Part shown: piece after piece, positions 1 to 10,654 of the stretch
Layout: every line of letters starts with the position of its first letter
Numbering within the stretch: position 1 is the first letter of the stretch
DNA from: Pelagophyceae sp. CCMP2097
Lineage: Eukaryota > Sar > Pelagophyceae
Length of the DNA stretch: 49,681 nt
Assembly: GCA_026770575.1 (NCBI GenBank)
Contig: MU657186.1
Coordinates: 369,888-419,568, forward strand
Direction: 5' to 3'
Notes under the pieces: model-generated
The model's database searches: none
The model's input: only the letters and a program-made list of their open reading frames with translations
What the model was told of the DNA's origin: nothing
Translations under genes and position numbers: made by a program

Positions 1-96
1 TTGAGCGTCGGCGTGGCCGTGGGCGCGGCCGTGGGCGCGGGGGTCGGCTTGAGCGTCGGCGTGGCCGTGGGCGCGGCCGTGGGCGCGGGGGTCGGG
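1..96. repeat. 48-bp tandem repeat, two copies (coding)
   Basis: Positions 1-48 and 49-96 are nearly identical 48-bp units that differ at the last base. On the minus strand each encodes a 16-residue Pro/Thr/Ala unit, forming a low-complexity stalk in the secreted MRH-like protein. The array probably continues left of the window. Confidence 0.9.
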
Positions 97-545
97 GGCA
101 GACTAAAATCCGGTTCGTCTGCTTGGCTGTTGAATTGCGCGGTCGAGCCCTTTAAAGTAAACTTGTAAACGCACGTGTCAGGTTCGTCGCTGGTGAGTGC
201 AATACTGTCCGCGAGTTCGTCGATCTCGATCGAGAGCGTGGACGAGCGATCCTTGTCGGTGTCGCCGCAGAAGCGGCCATCTTCGAAGTTTTGCACGTTG
301 TCCAACGTGTTGACGTAATTGCCTGTGCTGTAAATGTTGTCGAGGCCCTCGGTATACGTTCTGCTTGCGCAAGACGTTTTCGTCTCGACGTCTTGGAGGA
401 TTGAGCCGCCGAAGACGACTTTGTAGCAGAATCTCGAGTCGGCGCCGTAAAAGACCTTGCCGTTGTAGTCGTCGGGCGATTGGGCCTCGATCAGAAAGGA
501 GCAGAAAACCAGCCCGAGCTGGAGCGCCTTGAGCAGCACCATCAT
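1..545 (-). CDS. Secreted MRH-like domain protein with Pro/Thr-rich tail (partial, runs off left edge)
   Basis: The reading frame opens with two consecutive ATGs and a hydrophobic signal-peptide-like start (MMVLLKALQLGLVFCSFLIE). A roughly 130-residue domain follows with features of MRH (mannose-6-phosphate-receptor-homology) folds as in glucosidase II beta: a Tyr/Cys-rich start, then G-R-F-C-G followed by an Arg-Ser pair and a T-L-S-I strand, then E-P-D-T-C-V-Y-K-F. After it the frame enters a Pro/Thr/Ala repeat (PTPAPTAAPTATPTLK, 16 residues, two copies) that continues out of the window. A signal peptide plus MRH-like fold suggests a glycan-binding protein of the secretory pathway or cell surface. 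The family assignment rests on motif spacing only. The C-terminus is missing because of the window edge, not a break in the gene. Confidence 0.6.
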   Translation of the reverse strand, partial: MMVLLKALQLGLVFCSFLIEAQSPDDYNGKVFYGADSRFCYKVVFGGSILQDVETKTSCASRTYTEGLDNIYSTGNYVNTLDNVQNFEDGRFCGDTDKDRSSTLSIEIDELADSIALTSDEPDTCVYKFTLKGSTAQFNSQADEPDFSLPPTPAPTAAPTATPTLKPTPAPTAAPTATPTL

Positions 546-1000
546 GCCGGAGAGTCGCAAAGGAGCGCGATGTGAGGCCTGCGGGTTGTAAGTGTTGTAG
601 CTCCTGCAACTAGTGTTGACAAGTCACTTGAGTCACGGAAGAGTGTTTCTACGGAAAAGTGTTTCCTAAATTCCTGTGAGCATCTGCTCCTACCAGGTTT
701 TCATTTATTTAAATTGGTCTTTTTAAATTTTGGAAAGAGATTGGCCACAACCCGGCGTCAAAAGTCCAAGTCCACAAAATTATTGCGGCAGATCAAAAGT
801 CCAGAATGCCGCAAAACCAGAAAATAGTCGGTTATGGGCCGAAACGGGGCCAATAACCTTGATTTTCACATGCACAGTGGTGAGCAATCGCGTCGCACGG
901 ACACGTGTAAAAAAAAGACCGCCCCTCCCGCGGCGGCGCCCGAGGGCGCGCGGCGCGCGCTCTCCCGCGGCTGGTGTCCGGCCGACGCGTCGGCGGCCGT
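546..1000. other. Intergenic, AT-richer upstream region
   Basis: No supported coding region. 640-740 is AT-rich (for example TTTATTTAAATTGG and TTTTTAAATTTTGG) and lies upstream of the minus-strand MRH-like gene, so it may hold its promoter. Long overlapping open frames on both strands from about 830 onward are what GC-rich sequence gives by chance. Confidence 0.4.
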
Positions 1001-1064
1001 GCCGCACCCCCACCGCTCCCCCTTGCGGTGCCGCTCGCCTTCGAGGCGTGTCGACCGCCTTTCG

Positions 1065-1825
1065 GCTGTGGCGCCGCTCACTTTCGAGGCGTGGGGACTC
1101 GAGGCCGTCGCGATGGTCGTATACCGGCGCTGCGACGCGTTTGCGGCCGGCACGGACGTCAAAGAAAGGGCGGCAGACGTGGCGAACGCGTTCTGGGTGG
1201 CGCAGGTGTGCGGCTGCGGCTTGGCCGAGCTCCTTGCAGTGCCGCGCAACGACACTTCACACGGCTCTTTTTTACTCGCCGGCGTGCTGTCCAAGCTTGG
1301 GTCGCGTGCGGCGGTGCTCGGCGCGCTGCGGGCGTACATCTCGGCGCACGGCCACGAGCAGTGGCCGTCGCGTCCGAGGCTGATGAGGACGAGCTCTCGT
1401 TCCCGCTCATCGCGCGCCACTTGGCGGCGCCGGCGGCGCTGGCCGCCCCGCCGAACCTCGGCTCTTTTCAGGCGCATAGACGAACGTCGAGGCCAGCCGA
1501 CCAGGCTGTGCTGCCCCAGAGCCTGCAGCACGTTGTCGGTGCGGCGGCCGCCGTGCCGCTCGCGTTCGAGGCGTGGGACCACAAGGCCGTCGCGACGGTC
1601 GTATACCGGTGTTGCAACGCGTTTGCGCGCGGTACGGACGTCTTTGAAAATGCAGCAGACGTGGCGGACGCTTTCGGGGAGGCGCAGGTCTGCGGCTGCT
1701 GCGCGACAACAACGTGTCGCACTTTGCGTGGCTCGTCGGCGTGCTGCCCAAGCTCTGGTCGCTTCTCGGCAGTGCTCGGCGCGCTGCGGGCGTTCATCTC
1801 GGCGCAGGGCGACGAGCCTGATGTC
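1065..1825 (+). pseudogene. Two direct copies of a ~270-bp coding-like unit in broken frames
   Basis: About 1069-1345 and 1560-1808 are direct repeats, roughly 80-85% identical by eye over the first 120 bp. Both translate to a related segment containing AV.TVVYR.C.AFA.GTDV and AADVA.AF..AQVCGC, then a G.L.KL stretch and ALRA-ISA. Copy 1 reads through in one frame. Copy 2 has lost about 25 bp after the AQVCGC segment and changes frame. The two copies are also not in one frame with each other without an intron. I do not recognise the family; the periodicity would suit a helical repeat protein. This may be a decayed gene or an unusual spliced gene. Confidence 0.45.
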
Positions 1826-2327
1826 TGGCCCGTATCGTCCGATGCTGATTTGGACTTCACGCTGAGCGTATCCCTCGTCAAGGCGGATTGGGGCGCATCT
1901 TCTTCGCTCGGTCATGTACCCTCCCGTCGCCCCCGAGTTTGGGAAACTCGTCTCGAAGATCGTCTGCTCCGCTTTTCAAAAGGGGAAGAGCGAAACCTAG
2001 TCAGCGTGACCATCGAGGAACTCAAGGAAGATGTCGACAACGCGGACAAGGTGCGCCGCATGGAACTCAGGAGCAGATTCGGGTTTATCCGAAACCAGAA
2101 GGGTCAGGTTTGCCGGGTTATAGCGTTTTGGCCGACCCGTCGACCCGCGGGTCTGGCCGTGGCGCAAATCCGAAACCCGGCGGGCGCGCTGGGTGGCAAA
2201 CCCGCGGAGACCCGACATCCCGCGGGTTCCTGCTACAATTGTATGTAATTCCGGAAGAACCCACTGGCCCCGTCGACCCCAACATCAGTCGGCTCGCTGG
2301 GGCGCGCTTCGAGGGCCCGCGCCGACC
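1826..2327 (+). other. Unassigned stretch between duplicated unit and WD40 gene
   Basis: There is a short ATG-initiated frame at 1915-2000 (start MYPPVAPEFGKLVSKI), and a second frame covers 1990-2110 (VTIEELKEDVDNADKVRRME). Both look more protein-like than their surroundings and could be remnants or exons of one gene. From about 2110 to 2230 the sequence is rich in GACCCG/CCCGCGGG-type words. No function is assigned. Confidence 0.3.
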
Positions 2328-3131
2328 ATGGACGCCGACGGAGCCCCGCGCAACGCAGAGGCGCGACTCACCGTCGAAGCCGCGCCGGTCCTCGCGCTGC
2401 TGCAGAGCGACGTGGCCACGCGCATCCTGCGGCTGGCGGCGCGGTTGGACGCGCTCCTCGTCACGAAGCGCGTCGCTCGGACCGCGCGCGTCGTGGCGCC
2501 GGTCCTGCGCAAACTAATCTGTAAGGACCGCATTATGAAGGGCACGGCGATCCTCAAGGGGCACCGCGGTAGCGTCAATTTCTGCGCGTTCTCGCCCGAC
2601 GGCAAGCGCATCGTGACGGCGAGCGGCGACAAGGCGTGGATCTGGGACGCCGAGACGAGCGCGCCGCTGGCGACGCTTGAAGGGCACACCGACGCCGTCG
2701 AATGCTGCGCGTTCTCGCCCGACGGCAAGCGCCTCGTGACGGCGAGCATGGACGAGACGGCGCGGCACTGGGACGCCGCGACGGGCGCGCTGCTGGTGAC
2801 GCTCAAGTGCTTCACCGACGCCGTCTTCTGCTGCGCGTTCTCTCCCGACGGCACGCGCGTCGTGACTGGGACCTTGGACAAGACGGCGATGCTCTGGGAC
2901 GCGGAGACGGGCGCGCTGCTGGCAACGCTCGAGGGGCACACCGACTGGGTCACGAGCTGCGCGTTCTCGCCCGACGGCAAGCGCATCGTGACGGCGAGCA
3001 GCGACGGGACGGCGCGGCTCTGGGACGCCGCGACAGGCGCGCTGCTGACGACGCACGGAAGCTTTCGGAGCACCTCCTGTCGCTGCTCGTCCACGCCCTT
3101 CTCGTCCACGACGACCGTGATGAGGGTTTGA
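2328..3131 (+). CDS. WD40 repeat protein
   Basis: Intronless 267-residue frame starting MDADGAPRNAEARL. Residues about 20-70 form a helical N-terminal region (SDVATRILRLAARL...VAPVLRKL). Four WD40 repeats follow, each with GH..-V..CAFSPDGKRIVTAS.D.TA..WDA.TG.LL.TL, the standard beta-propeller repeat signature. Four blades are fewer than a closed propeller needs, and the last 20 residues (rich in Ser/Thr/Cys) no longer match the repeat, so the gene may be truncated or the protein may oligomerise. A close paralogue with the same N-terminal layout lies at 15362-16109. The role is unknown beyond protein binding. Confidence 0.85.
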   Translation: MDADGAPRNAEARLTVEAAPVLALLQSDVATRILRLAARLDALLVTKRVARTARVVAPVLRKLICKDRIMKGTAILKGHRGSVNFCAFSPDGKRIVTASGDKAWIWDAETSAPLATLEGHTDAVECCAFSPDGKRLVTASMDETARHWDAATGALLVTLKCFTDAVFCCAFSPDGTRVVTGTLDKTAMLWDAETGALLATLEGHTDWVTSCAFSPDGKRIVTASSDGTARLWDAATGALLTTHGSFRSTSCRCSSTPFSSTTTVMRV

Positions 3132-3363
3132 TTTAATATCCCGGGGAGAGGCAGGCGCGGCGAGCCACGTGCAGTCGAGGGGGCCTGCGACCGTAAGGGC
3201 TGCCCCGCCCGCCTCTCAAATCGGGCACCTGATTTTTTTTCAAAAGAACTGAAATCCCGTGGAGAAGCCAATAGAAGCCTGGCCAAACGAGGAGTCGGCG
3301 AACGGCACTCGTCCATCTCGGCGGCCGCGGCGCGTTGCGGGGCGGCCTTTTGGGTCCCTCGCG

Positions 3364-4895
3364 ATGAAGGCGGCCTCCGCCGCAAGCGCCTCGCGCGACC
3401 CGGCGGTGGCCCAGGACGAGGCGTTGCAAAGGGCGCAAGGGCCGAAAGAAGTTTCGAAGAAGCCGACCAAGACCGCGCCGGCGAGCGCCGTCGGACGAAG
3501 AGACGCGCCGCTCGTCAAGGACCCGGTCATAAGCGTCCTCCCACCGACCCGCGCCCCGTGCCAAAAAGCCGATGCTGCCTCGACTGCCGTGGCTTCTCGC
3601 GCCGATCTTTGCAACTAGGCCCTGTACCACGAGCACGAGGCTCGGAAGCGGCGGAACGACACGTGGCCCGACTGGCCGTCGGACGACGGCGCGCCCGCGT
3701 CGGATCCGGCGCAGGCGGACACCGACGATGTGCGTTTGGCGCCGAAAATATGCGCTCCTCCGCTCGCAGCGCGGTCACATTCGAGCATTCGCGAAAGAAA
3801 GCCCCAATCCGCCGGGTCCCTCCGGGGTCCTTCCCTCGGAAGTGGTGGTCCGACGAGGCGTGCTGATAGGCGCCGGCGGCCGCGGCGGAGCCGTCGAAGC
3901 GGCGGCGCGCAGACGACGACGCTGCGGTCGATGCGACGCCCGCGGCGGATTTGGCGCGGCAGCCGAAGAAGGCGGCGAGCCTCGAGCCGGACAATGCGCT
4001 CCTCTCGATGCTCGCCGCCGCCGCGGACGCGTCTTGCGCGTCGACGGAGCCGGCCGCGCGCGACCCGCAGGACGTCTCCGTCCTCGACGACGCGCCGGAC
4101 CAGCCGCAGACGCCGGAGCAGCAGGAGGGCAATCGGCGGCGCGTCGTACAAAGGCCAGCGTCCAAAGTCGCCGTCCGTCGCCTCGCGGCCCTCGACTCGC
4201 CGGCCCGCAGGCGCCTTTTCCCTTCAAGCTGCACCAGATTTTGGGCGACTTGTCGCAGCGCGCGCTCGCCTGGGACGACGCAACGCGCGTGCTGGTGCGC
4301 CCCCCGGGGGACTATTCGGAGGGGGGTCGTCGAGGGCCCTCGCGCGCCTCGTCGATTGCCTGCCTAGGTCGTCATCGACCAGCACGAACTGGAGACGCAC
4401 GTGATGCCGCGGTACTTTGCGACCCGGGGCGACGGGATCCTGAAGTCGTTTACTCGGCAGCTCAACTACTACGGGTTCGTGCGGGTCACAGGCAGCGAGC
4501 GCGCGTCGCTGCGTTTGTGCGTCAAGACGTCGCATGTCTCCAAGGACGACACGGCGGCGACGTACCTCGAGAGACGCTACGGCTGCAACGCCATCTTCTA
4601 CAAGAACCGCCACCACTTTGTCACTTCGATAGACACGATCCGCAACCTCGTTCGCCGCCACGAGCGACAGCCGTCAAAGGCCGCCGCGGGCAAGCCGGCG
4701 CCGAAGGCTGCCGAAGCCGCCCAGGGACCCGCCGCTCAAACGCCGCCGGCCGCCTTCGCGCCGGCGGCGGCCGACGACGTGCCGGCCGCCGGGCCGCCGG
4801 CGTTTGAGCGCGTCCCGCCACTCGCCGACGATTTGAAAAAGCTCACCGCGCAGCAAAAGGCCGTCCTGCTGCAGGCGAGACCACGCGACCTGTGA
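3364..4895 (+). CDS. Heat shock factor (HSF)-type DNA-binding protein, multi-exon
   Basis: The best-supported exons are 4211-4294 (APFPFKLHQILGDLSQRALAWDDATRVL) and 4368-4895 (VVIDQHELETHVMPRYFATR, then GDGILKSFTRQLNYYGFVRV). They join across a GTGCGC...CCTAG intron at 4295-4367. The joined stretch matches the HSF winged-helix domain: the F-P-F-K-L-H start, Trp then V.D.., P-R-Y-F, and the recognition helix F.RQLN.YGF. Upstream coding-like exons are 3619-3729 (ALYHEHEARKRRNDTWPDWP) and 3870-about 4145/4166 (acidic, Gln/Pro-rich). The likely first exon starts at ATG 3364 (MKAASAASASRD), but its donor is not fixed. The C-terminal part is Ala/Pro-rich with a short Leu/Lys segment near the end. 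HSFs bind heat-shock elements and activate stress genes in the nucleus. Confidence 0.75.
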
Positions 4896-5275
4896 ACCGG
4901 CCACCGCCGCCGGCGGGCAGGCGCAAGCCACATCGAGAGCCACTTTGGAGCTAGCTCGGACAGGACCCTGCATTTCTCTCTTACATATACACTTGTAAAC
5001 CCCTCGGACGCCGCTCCTGCGAGTCCAGTCGACCGGCGAACAAGGCATCGCAGGCGCACCATCCTTGTGAAATCAGAAAAGCGTCTAAGAACACATCTAA
5101 GGTTTGATCAAGCCTTCGCGGGTCAGAAGAAGCGCAATAATTGTAGCTATACTAGTAGCGCTAGCGTCGCGTTTCGGAGTACTCGAGTCGGAGACGCGTA
5201 CGGTCTCGTCGAGGAGAGCGGCGACCTTTGAAGCACGCTCCGACGGCTCGCGCGGTGCCTTGCCACTTCGGTCGC

Positions 5276-6171
5276 ATGCGGGCGACGGTGGCGGCGGCGC
5301 TGGTCCTGCGCCACGCTTGCGCGTTCCGCGGCGGCTCTTCCGCGCCGCGCCTCGGCCGCTTGTGCGCGTCGGCGCAGAGCCGGCCGGAACTGTGCGTGTT
5401 CGACCTCGACGACTGCGTGTGGCATCCGGAGATGTTTACTTTAACCTCAATGCCCGGCCGCGCCATCCTCGGCGATCTCAACGGCAGAGGCCAGGGCGTC
5501 GTCGGTGCGCCACCTCGACTGCAATTGGCGGACCAGGGACCGTCGAGGAGGGCCGTCCTCCATGCAGGCGTCAGTCTCTAGGTGTCGAGTCGGGCTCCGA
5601 GGTGATCCGCCTCTTCCCCGGTGCGCTGCAGGCGCTCCAGGAGTGCGCCGACGGAGAACACGACCCGATGCGCCTCGCCGTCGCGTCGTCGGCGGACACG
5701 CCCTTTGCCGCGCGCATCGCGCACGCCGCCCTCGCAATGTTGGAGGTGCTGCCCGGCGTGACGGTGCGCGACACCCTCGCGCGCGGCTGGCCCGCAGACT
5801 TCCAGGGCAACGTCCAAATCGGCCGCAGTTCGCCCCTCTCCTCGGACAAGTCCGCCACGCACTTTCCGATTCTCAAGGAAGGGACGGGTAAGCTTGCAAA
5901 CTCGGAACTTGCCGCGTCACACGGTTACTAGGCATCTCGTACGTGGGCATGCTCTTCTTCGACGATTCCAACTGGTCGGACCACTGCACAATCGTCGCAA
6001 AGTGAGCCTTTCTTCAAAGCCTGCCTTCCAAGGCCGCGCCGTGCCTTGCTCGAGGACTCCTCTAGGAACTGTCCCGGTGTGGTCACGCAGCGCACGCCGA
6101 GCGGCATGCAGGCCTCGGAGTGGCGGGGCGCGCTGGAAAAGTACGCGCGTACCGTGTGCGCCCCGCCGTGA
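5276..6171 (+). CDS. MDP-1-type HAD phosphatase with plastid-type presequence
   Basis: Exons 5276-5504, 5582-5887, 5932-6001 and 6066-6171 (236 residues) join in frame; the introns are 77, 44 and 64 nt. HAD motif I is F-D-L-D-D-C-V-W, the region corresponding to FDLDYTLW of magnesium-dependent phosphatase 1, with the usual Thr replaced by Cys. Motif II is A-S-S-A-D, the motif III Lys lies in SSDKSATHF, and motif IV is M-L-F-F-D-D-S-N-W, followed by a G-V-V-T-Q stretch as in MDP-1. The N-terminus MRATVAAALVLRHACAFRGG is a signal peptide with Phe after ACA, followed by a Ser/Arg-rich stretch, as in stramenopile plastid preproteins. An in-frame upstream ATG exists at 5228. The 3' end is 38 bp from the end of the convergent cyclophilin gene. 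Confidence 0.8.
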
Positions 6172-6209
6172 TCCGGTCGTCGCATAAGCCATTTTTATGG
6201 GGAGCGCCT

Positions 6210-6814
6210 CTACTGGTTGTCATGGGGCGAGTGGTAGACGATGTCGCGCTCGGCCAAGGGGTTCGCGTGGATGGTAATCTTCTTGATGTGGACGTCCACG
6301 TTGGGCTTGTCCTTTTTGCCGACTGGGAGTTTCTCTAGAGCTTCTAGGACTTCAAAGCCGTGGATGACGCGGCCGAAGACGGTGTAGCGGTTGTTCAGGT
6401 GCGGCTGCTCCGTGTACGTGATGAAGAACTGCGACTTGTTCGTCCCCGCGCCCTTGTTGGCCATGGAGACGGTCCCGCGTCGGTCGTGCAGGTTGGCGTT
6501 GTGGAACTCGTCGTCGAAAGTGCCGCCCCAAATCGACTCCCCACCTTTACCAGTGCCCGTCGGGTCGCCGGCCTGCGCCATAAAGCCCTTGATGCTCCGG
6601 TGGAAGAGCGTCCCGTCGTAGTAGCCGCTCGCGCACCTAGCAGGCTTTCAAGGACGGCGTTTGACCATCAAGGACGATGACTCTAGGAAATAGCGAGACG
6701 GCCCGCCCCGGCAGTTGCTCACAGCGCGAGGAAGTTGAAGCTCGTGCGCGGCGCCGTGTCGCAGAACACCTCCATCTTCAGGTCGCCCATGTCCGTGTGC
6801 AGCGTCACGCTCAT
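6210..6814 (-). CDS. PPIL3: Cyclophilin-type peptidyl-prolyl isomerase, PPIL3-like
   Basis: Two exons, 6723-6814 and 6210-6636 (172 residues), are separated by an 86-nt GTGAGC...CTAG intron. The protein begins [19 protein letters not shown] and has the cyclophilin core [19 protein letters not shown], then [17 protein letters not shown] and Y-T-V-F-G-R-V-I. The catalytic Arg and the substrate-binding Gln and Phe are present. The start, length and LEKLPV...[11 protein letters not shown] ending are those of PPIL3, a spliceosome-associated family member. It is slightly longer than the usual about 161 residues because of a tail after ANPLAE. Probable role: proline isomerisation in nuclear RNA-processing complexes. 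Confidence 0.9.
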
Positions 6815-7139
6815 GGCCGCTGAAGGTCCGCGCGAGACGCACGTAAGAGACGCTTGTGGGACGCGAGGCGCGGAGCCTCGGAGACTCGTTTGGCGACTCG
6901 CCGGCGCACCAAACGACGCCTTGGAGGAGCGGCGGGCGCGGTGCCGGGCGGACCGAGGGCTGGCTCGACGGCGACACGGACAAGCGGCGGCGTCTATCTA
7001 CCTAGATAACCGCGGGCCTTTGGCGATTCCTTTATCTGACTTTTCGGTGGAGGGTTTCTCCTTCGAATCGAACGACGCGGCTCACGGAGTTCAACGACAG
7101 AGGCGCGAGTGGCCTTAAGTATTCTGCGCCCTTGCGGAA

Positions 7140-9064
7140 TCACTGGTCTGCCTCGTTTGCGACAAACACCTCTTGCCTCGCCACGGTGTTGGCGGGCACG
7201 ACGGTGTCGGCGCCGACCTGGCAATCGTTCAAGTTGCACTTGTCCTGCACCGAGGCGCCGGCGCAGACGATGGAGTTCTGGATGACGCACCCGTCGCCGA
7301 TGGTGACGCCGTCGAATATGACGCTGTTATTGATTTTGCACCGCGCCCCAATCGTGCAGCCGCGCCCGACGGTAGTGTGCTTCAGCTGCACCTTGTCGCC
7401 AATCTCCGATCCAGACCCGACCAGCGACCCGTCGCGCTTCATAAGCTTGCCGTCGACGCTCCCCGGCGGCGCGCGCCCCGAAGCCGCGCGCGCCACGACG
7501 TGGCGGCACATGGCCACGTACGCCTGCACGGCGCGCACGCGCACCGCAAAGTCGCGGCCGCCCAGAGCGTCCTCGCCGTCGTCGTCGCCGGCACTACGGG
7601 GCGAATTGTTGAGGCGAAAGGCTCTTTGAAAGTGGCGCGCGTCGTGATGAAGAGACGCATGAGGCAAGGACGCACTCTGCGGGCTCCTGGTTGGAGACGA
7701 TGACGGCCGTGGCGCCGTTAGCGCAGAGGGGCTTGCCGCCGAGGCTGGGCATGGGGGGCGTGTCGGCGCGCGCCTCTGGCGAAGCGGCGACCTTTTGCTC
7801 CTCGGCGCCAAACTCGCCGTCGCCGCCGGGCGCCATCAAAGCAGTGTACACAGAGTACCTAAGCCGGGCCACGCCTCCAAAGGTGGCTGTCCGAGGTCGT
7901 CCGGCCCTGGCGGCACGCACGGGTCTTCGTCTGCGGGGTCGGGCGCGCCCGGGGGCTGCAGAGTGAGCTTGAAGTAGCGGTGCGCGAGGAGCGGCACGAC
8001 GTCGGCGCGGAGGGCCGAGGCGTGGGCGAGGCACCCGGCCTCGCTGGCGCCGCCGAAGAAGCCCGCGCGGAGGGCGGGCCCGTCGAAGAAGTACGCGTGG
8101 GCATCGACGAGGTCCGCGCGCACCACGAGCCGCGGCGCACGGCGGAGCAACGCCTTGTCGATAAGCAGCGAGCCGCCCTCGGCGCCGTCCGGGTCGTCGT
8201 CGTCGTCGAGCTCCAGCAGAGACACCTTTTGCGCCACGCGGCCGTCGAGCGTCATCATCATGAGCTCGACGTCCGCAGAGTCCACCTTTGGCTTCTTCGC
8301 CGGCTTGCCGCCCGCGGCGGCGGCGCCGTCGGCCACGTCGAAGCGCTCGTGCGCCAGCAGCGTCACGTCGCAGCCGCGCGCGCGGTGCGCCTGCGCCAGC
8401 TGCAGCAAAGCGCCCGCGCTCGCCAGCGTCTCGCCGGAAAGCACCAACAGCTCGCGCCGCGCGCGCAGCCTAGATCGTCTCGTACGGCGCACGCCCCACC
8501 TTCGAAGGCCTTACCGCTCGTCGCGGCAGAGCTCGCGGAGCGCCTCGCCCGAGCCGTACATCTCATTCACGACCGCGATGGAGACCCGCAGCCGCGGCTT
8601 GGAGCTCGCCGCAACCGGCGATTCCGTCCACTCGACCTGTGCAACCATTCTTGCAAAAATTCGGTGGAAAGGGCGGTCAGCTCACGCGGCCTTCCTCGAC
8701 GTCGCGCCTACGACGACGCGGGTGAACAAACGGACCGTCCTCGTAGTATCGGTCGTAAAACAGGGTCCTTACGCGATGGCGGCCCGGACCGCCGGTTCGA
8801 ACCTAGGCATGCGCGGTCGCAGACTCTCGCGGCTGGTGGATCGACGTTTGCTCGCCGTGGTGTCGTCGCGACGACCGCCTACGGGGAGACGTCGCGGGCA
8901 TCTCCGCGGCATTGCCACGGCGGCGCACCTCGTTGGCCCCCGCGCGGCGCAGCGAGTCCAAAATGAAGGAGATCATCGGTCGGTTGCCGACGGGCAGGAG
9001 TGCCTTTGGGATGCCCTCGCTCAGGGGAAAGAGCCGCGACCCGGACGTGCCGGCGAGCACCACC
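7140..9064 (-). CDS. Translation initiation factor eIF2B gamma subunit (EIF2B3-like)
   Basis: Exons resolved: 8929-9064, 8515-8636, 7859-8469, 7676-7775 and 7140-7593, all in phase. The first carries the nucleotidyltransferase-like start AVVLAGTSGSRLFPLSEGIP followed by K-A-L-L-P-V-G-N-R-P-M. The middle has the LVDAHAYFF segment of eIF2B gamma, corresponding to GLVDAHLYCL. The last has left-handed beta-helix hexapeptides ending V-T-I-G-D-G-C-V-I-Q-N-S-I-V and N-D-C-Q-V-G-A, typical of gamma subunits. The 292-nt gap 8637-8928 is long for this genome and probably hides one or two small exons (a frame near 8690-8711 reads RDVEEGR). The initiator exon lies upstream, possibly the ATG near 9139-9163, but its junction is not resolved. 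Function: part of the guanine-nucleotide exchange factor for eIF2. Confidence 0.85.
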
Positions 9065-9386
9065 GCGCCTGCAGCAAGGCGTCAGCGAGGGGACGACGGG
9101 GGCACAGGGACGCCGCGGCCTCGCAGAACCCCATCGCGCCGCTCGGACTCTGCGACATCCTCCGATTTTTCTCCGTCGCCAAAAGACTCCAAATTTGGCG
9201 ACGCCTGAGGCCCAAGTGCGTGGCGCCAAGAGGAGGCTTATCCGGTGTCGCGCGCCGGCGACCCCGCGGCACGAGCAAGCTGACAACTTCTTTTTTCTCG
9301 TTGTCAAACTGGATTTCTTCGGGGTCCCGGGAATAATTGACGATAGTACGTGGTGGCTTTTGACTCTTTCCCCGACGACGCGTGTG

Positions 9387-10654
9387 ATGGCGCCGATGCT
9401 GCGCGGCGTGCTCTGCCTCGCGGCCGTCGCGGGCACGGCGGCCTTCGCCGTGCCCAAGCGCGCGGGCGCCGCGCTCCGCGGTGAGCGCTACAACGCCCCG
9501 CCGGCGTTGAAGGCCCAGCGTAGCGCGTCGACGGCACTGCCCTAGGCAACGCCGCGCCGCGGACGGAGGCCAGGACGCAGCTCTCGATGGTGCCCCTCGC
9601 CGAACTCGTTCCGGTGCGTGCTTTTCTCGCTCCGTTTGACGGCGGCGGGCCCGCTCTCGAGGCGTGCCGCAGGCCGCGCGCTACGTCGCGTCGGTGCCCA
9701 TCCTCTACGCGTTGATGAGCATCAACGAGTACGTGACGCACCGGTACTACCAGCACGCCGAGTTTAACAAGAGTGCGTGGCCCCGACTCGTAAACTCGCG
9801 CGCGGCTCACGAAGAGGGCATAGCGGATGTTCCCCTGGCGCGTGGCCGACTCTTGGTACAGGCCCGGTCCTGCGCGGCATCGCGAAGCTCTTCTTCGGCC
9901 CGTTGGGCAAGGAGGTGCCGAACATTCGCGGCGGCGGCCACGTAGAGCACCACGCAGAGACGCTGGACGACATGACCCTCAAGACGGACCCGCGGTGGCG
10001 CGGCACCTCCGTCGCAAAGTCGCTGGATGGCGACTTGTTCCGCGGCACCGGGTTCACCTGGCCCGTGGCCTTTCTGATGACGGTGCAGATGCTGCCCACA
10101 ACGCTGCCCATCTTCAAGTTCGTCCTCGGCTTCTCGCTCCCGGCGACGATGGCCTTCCTCATCCCGGGCATGCTCATCCACACCATGGTCTGGAACGCGT
10201 TACACCCGAACATGCACGCGTTGCCGGACGTGACCATCAAGGAGGGCCCGCCCTCGTGGGTCTTCGCCGGCCTGCGCAACACGGCGTACTTCAAGTTCTT
10301 GTACACGAACCACGAGGTGCGTGCTATCCGTCTAGGCCAGGGCAAGGTCCTCCGGGACTTTTCCGACAGTCCTTTGGGTCCCGTCTTTTCTGTCATTTCT
10401 TGGACGATCGCTAATAGGGCCACCACGTCGTCGGCGGCCGCGGCAACTACAACGTCGCCTGCCCTGGCGTGGACCACGTCGTCGGCACGTTCATCCCGGA
10501 GGCCAAGTGGCGACCGCGCGTTTCTTCGACGTACGCGTCGCACCACGGCGAGGACATTGATCTTGAACAGCAAATCAAAAACCACGTCGCGCGCGAAAAG
10601 TTCGGCCTCGCCGCGCCCGTCCCGGAAAAGGTCCGCGAGCTCTCCAACGTGTAA
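9387..10654 (+). CDS. Fatty acid hydroxylase superfamily membrane protein, plastid-targeted
   Basis: Exons 9387-9480, 9546-9613, 9673-9772, 9862-10316 and 10418-10654 join in frame (317 residues). The start MAPMLRGVLCLAAVAGTAAF followed by A-V-P is a signal peptide with the A-F-x-V-P motif of stramenopile plastid preproteins. Histidine clusters appear in the order HRYYQH, HVEHH, HPNMH and HEGHH, the diiron-ligand spacing of the fatty acid hydroxylase/sterol desaturase superfamily. Hydrophobic stretches between them (FTWPVAFLMTVQML and FSLPATMAFLIPGMLIH) look like membrane helices. Substrate unknown; carotenoid or lipid hydroxylation in the plastid is plausible. The start lies about 250-300 bp from the divergent eIF2B gamma gene. 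Confidence 0.78.

Noticed and set aside
3589..3618. A 30-nt intron (GTGGCT...ACTAG) joining HSF exons 1 and 2
   Set aside because: Phase fits, but several longer phase-compatible donors (3490, 3514) exist; left unresolved rather than asserted.
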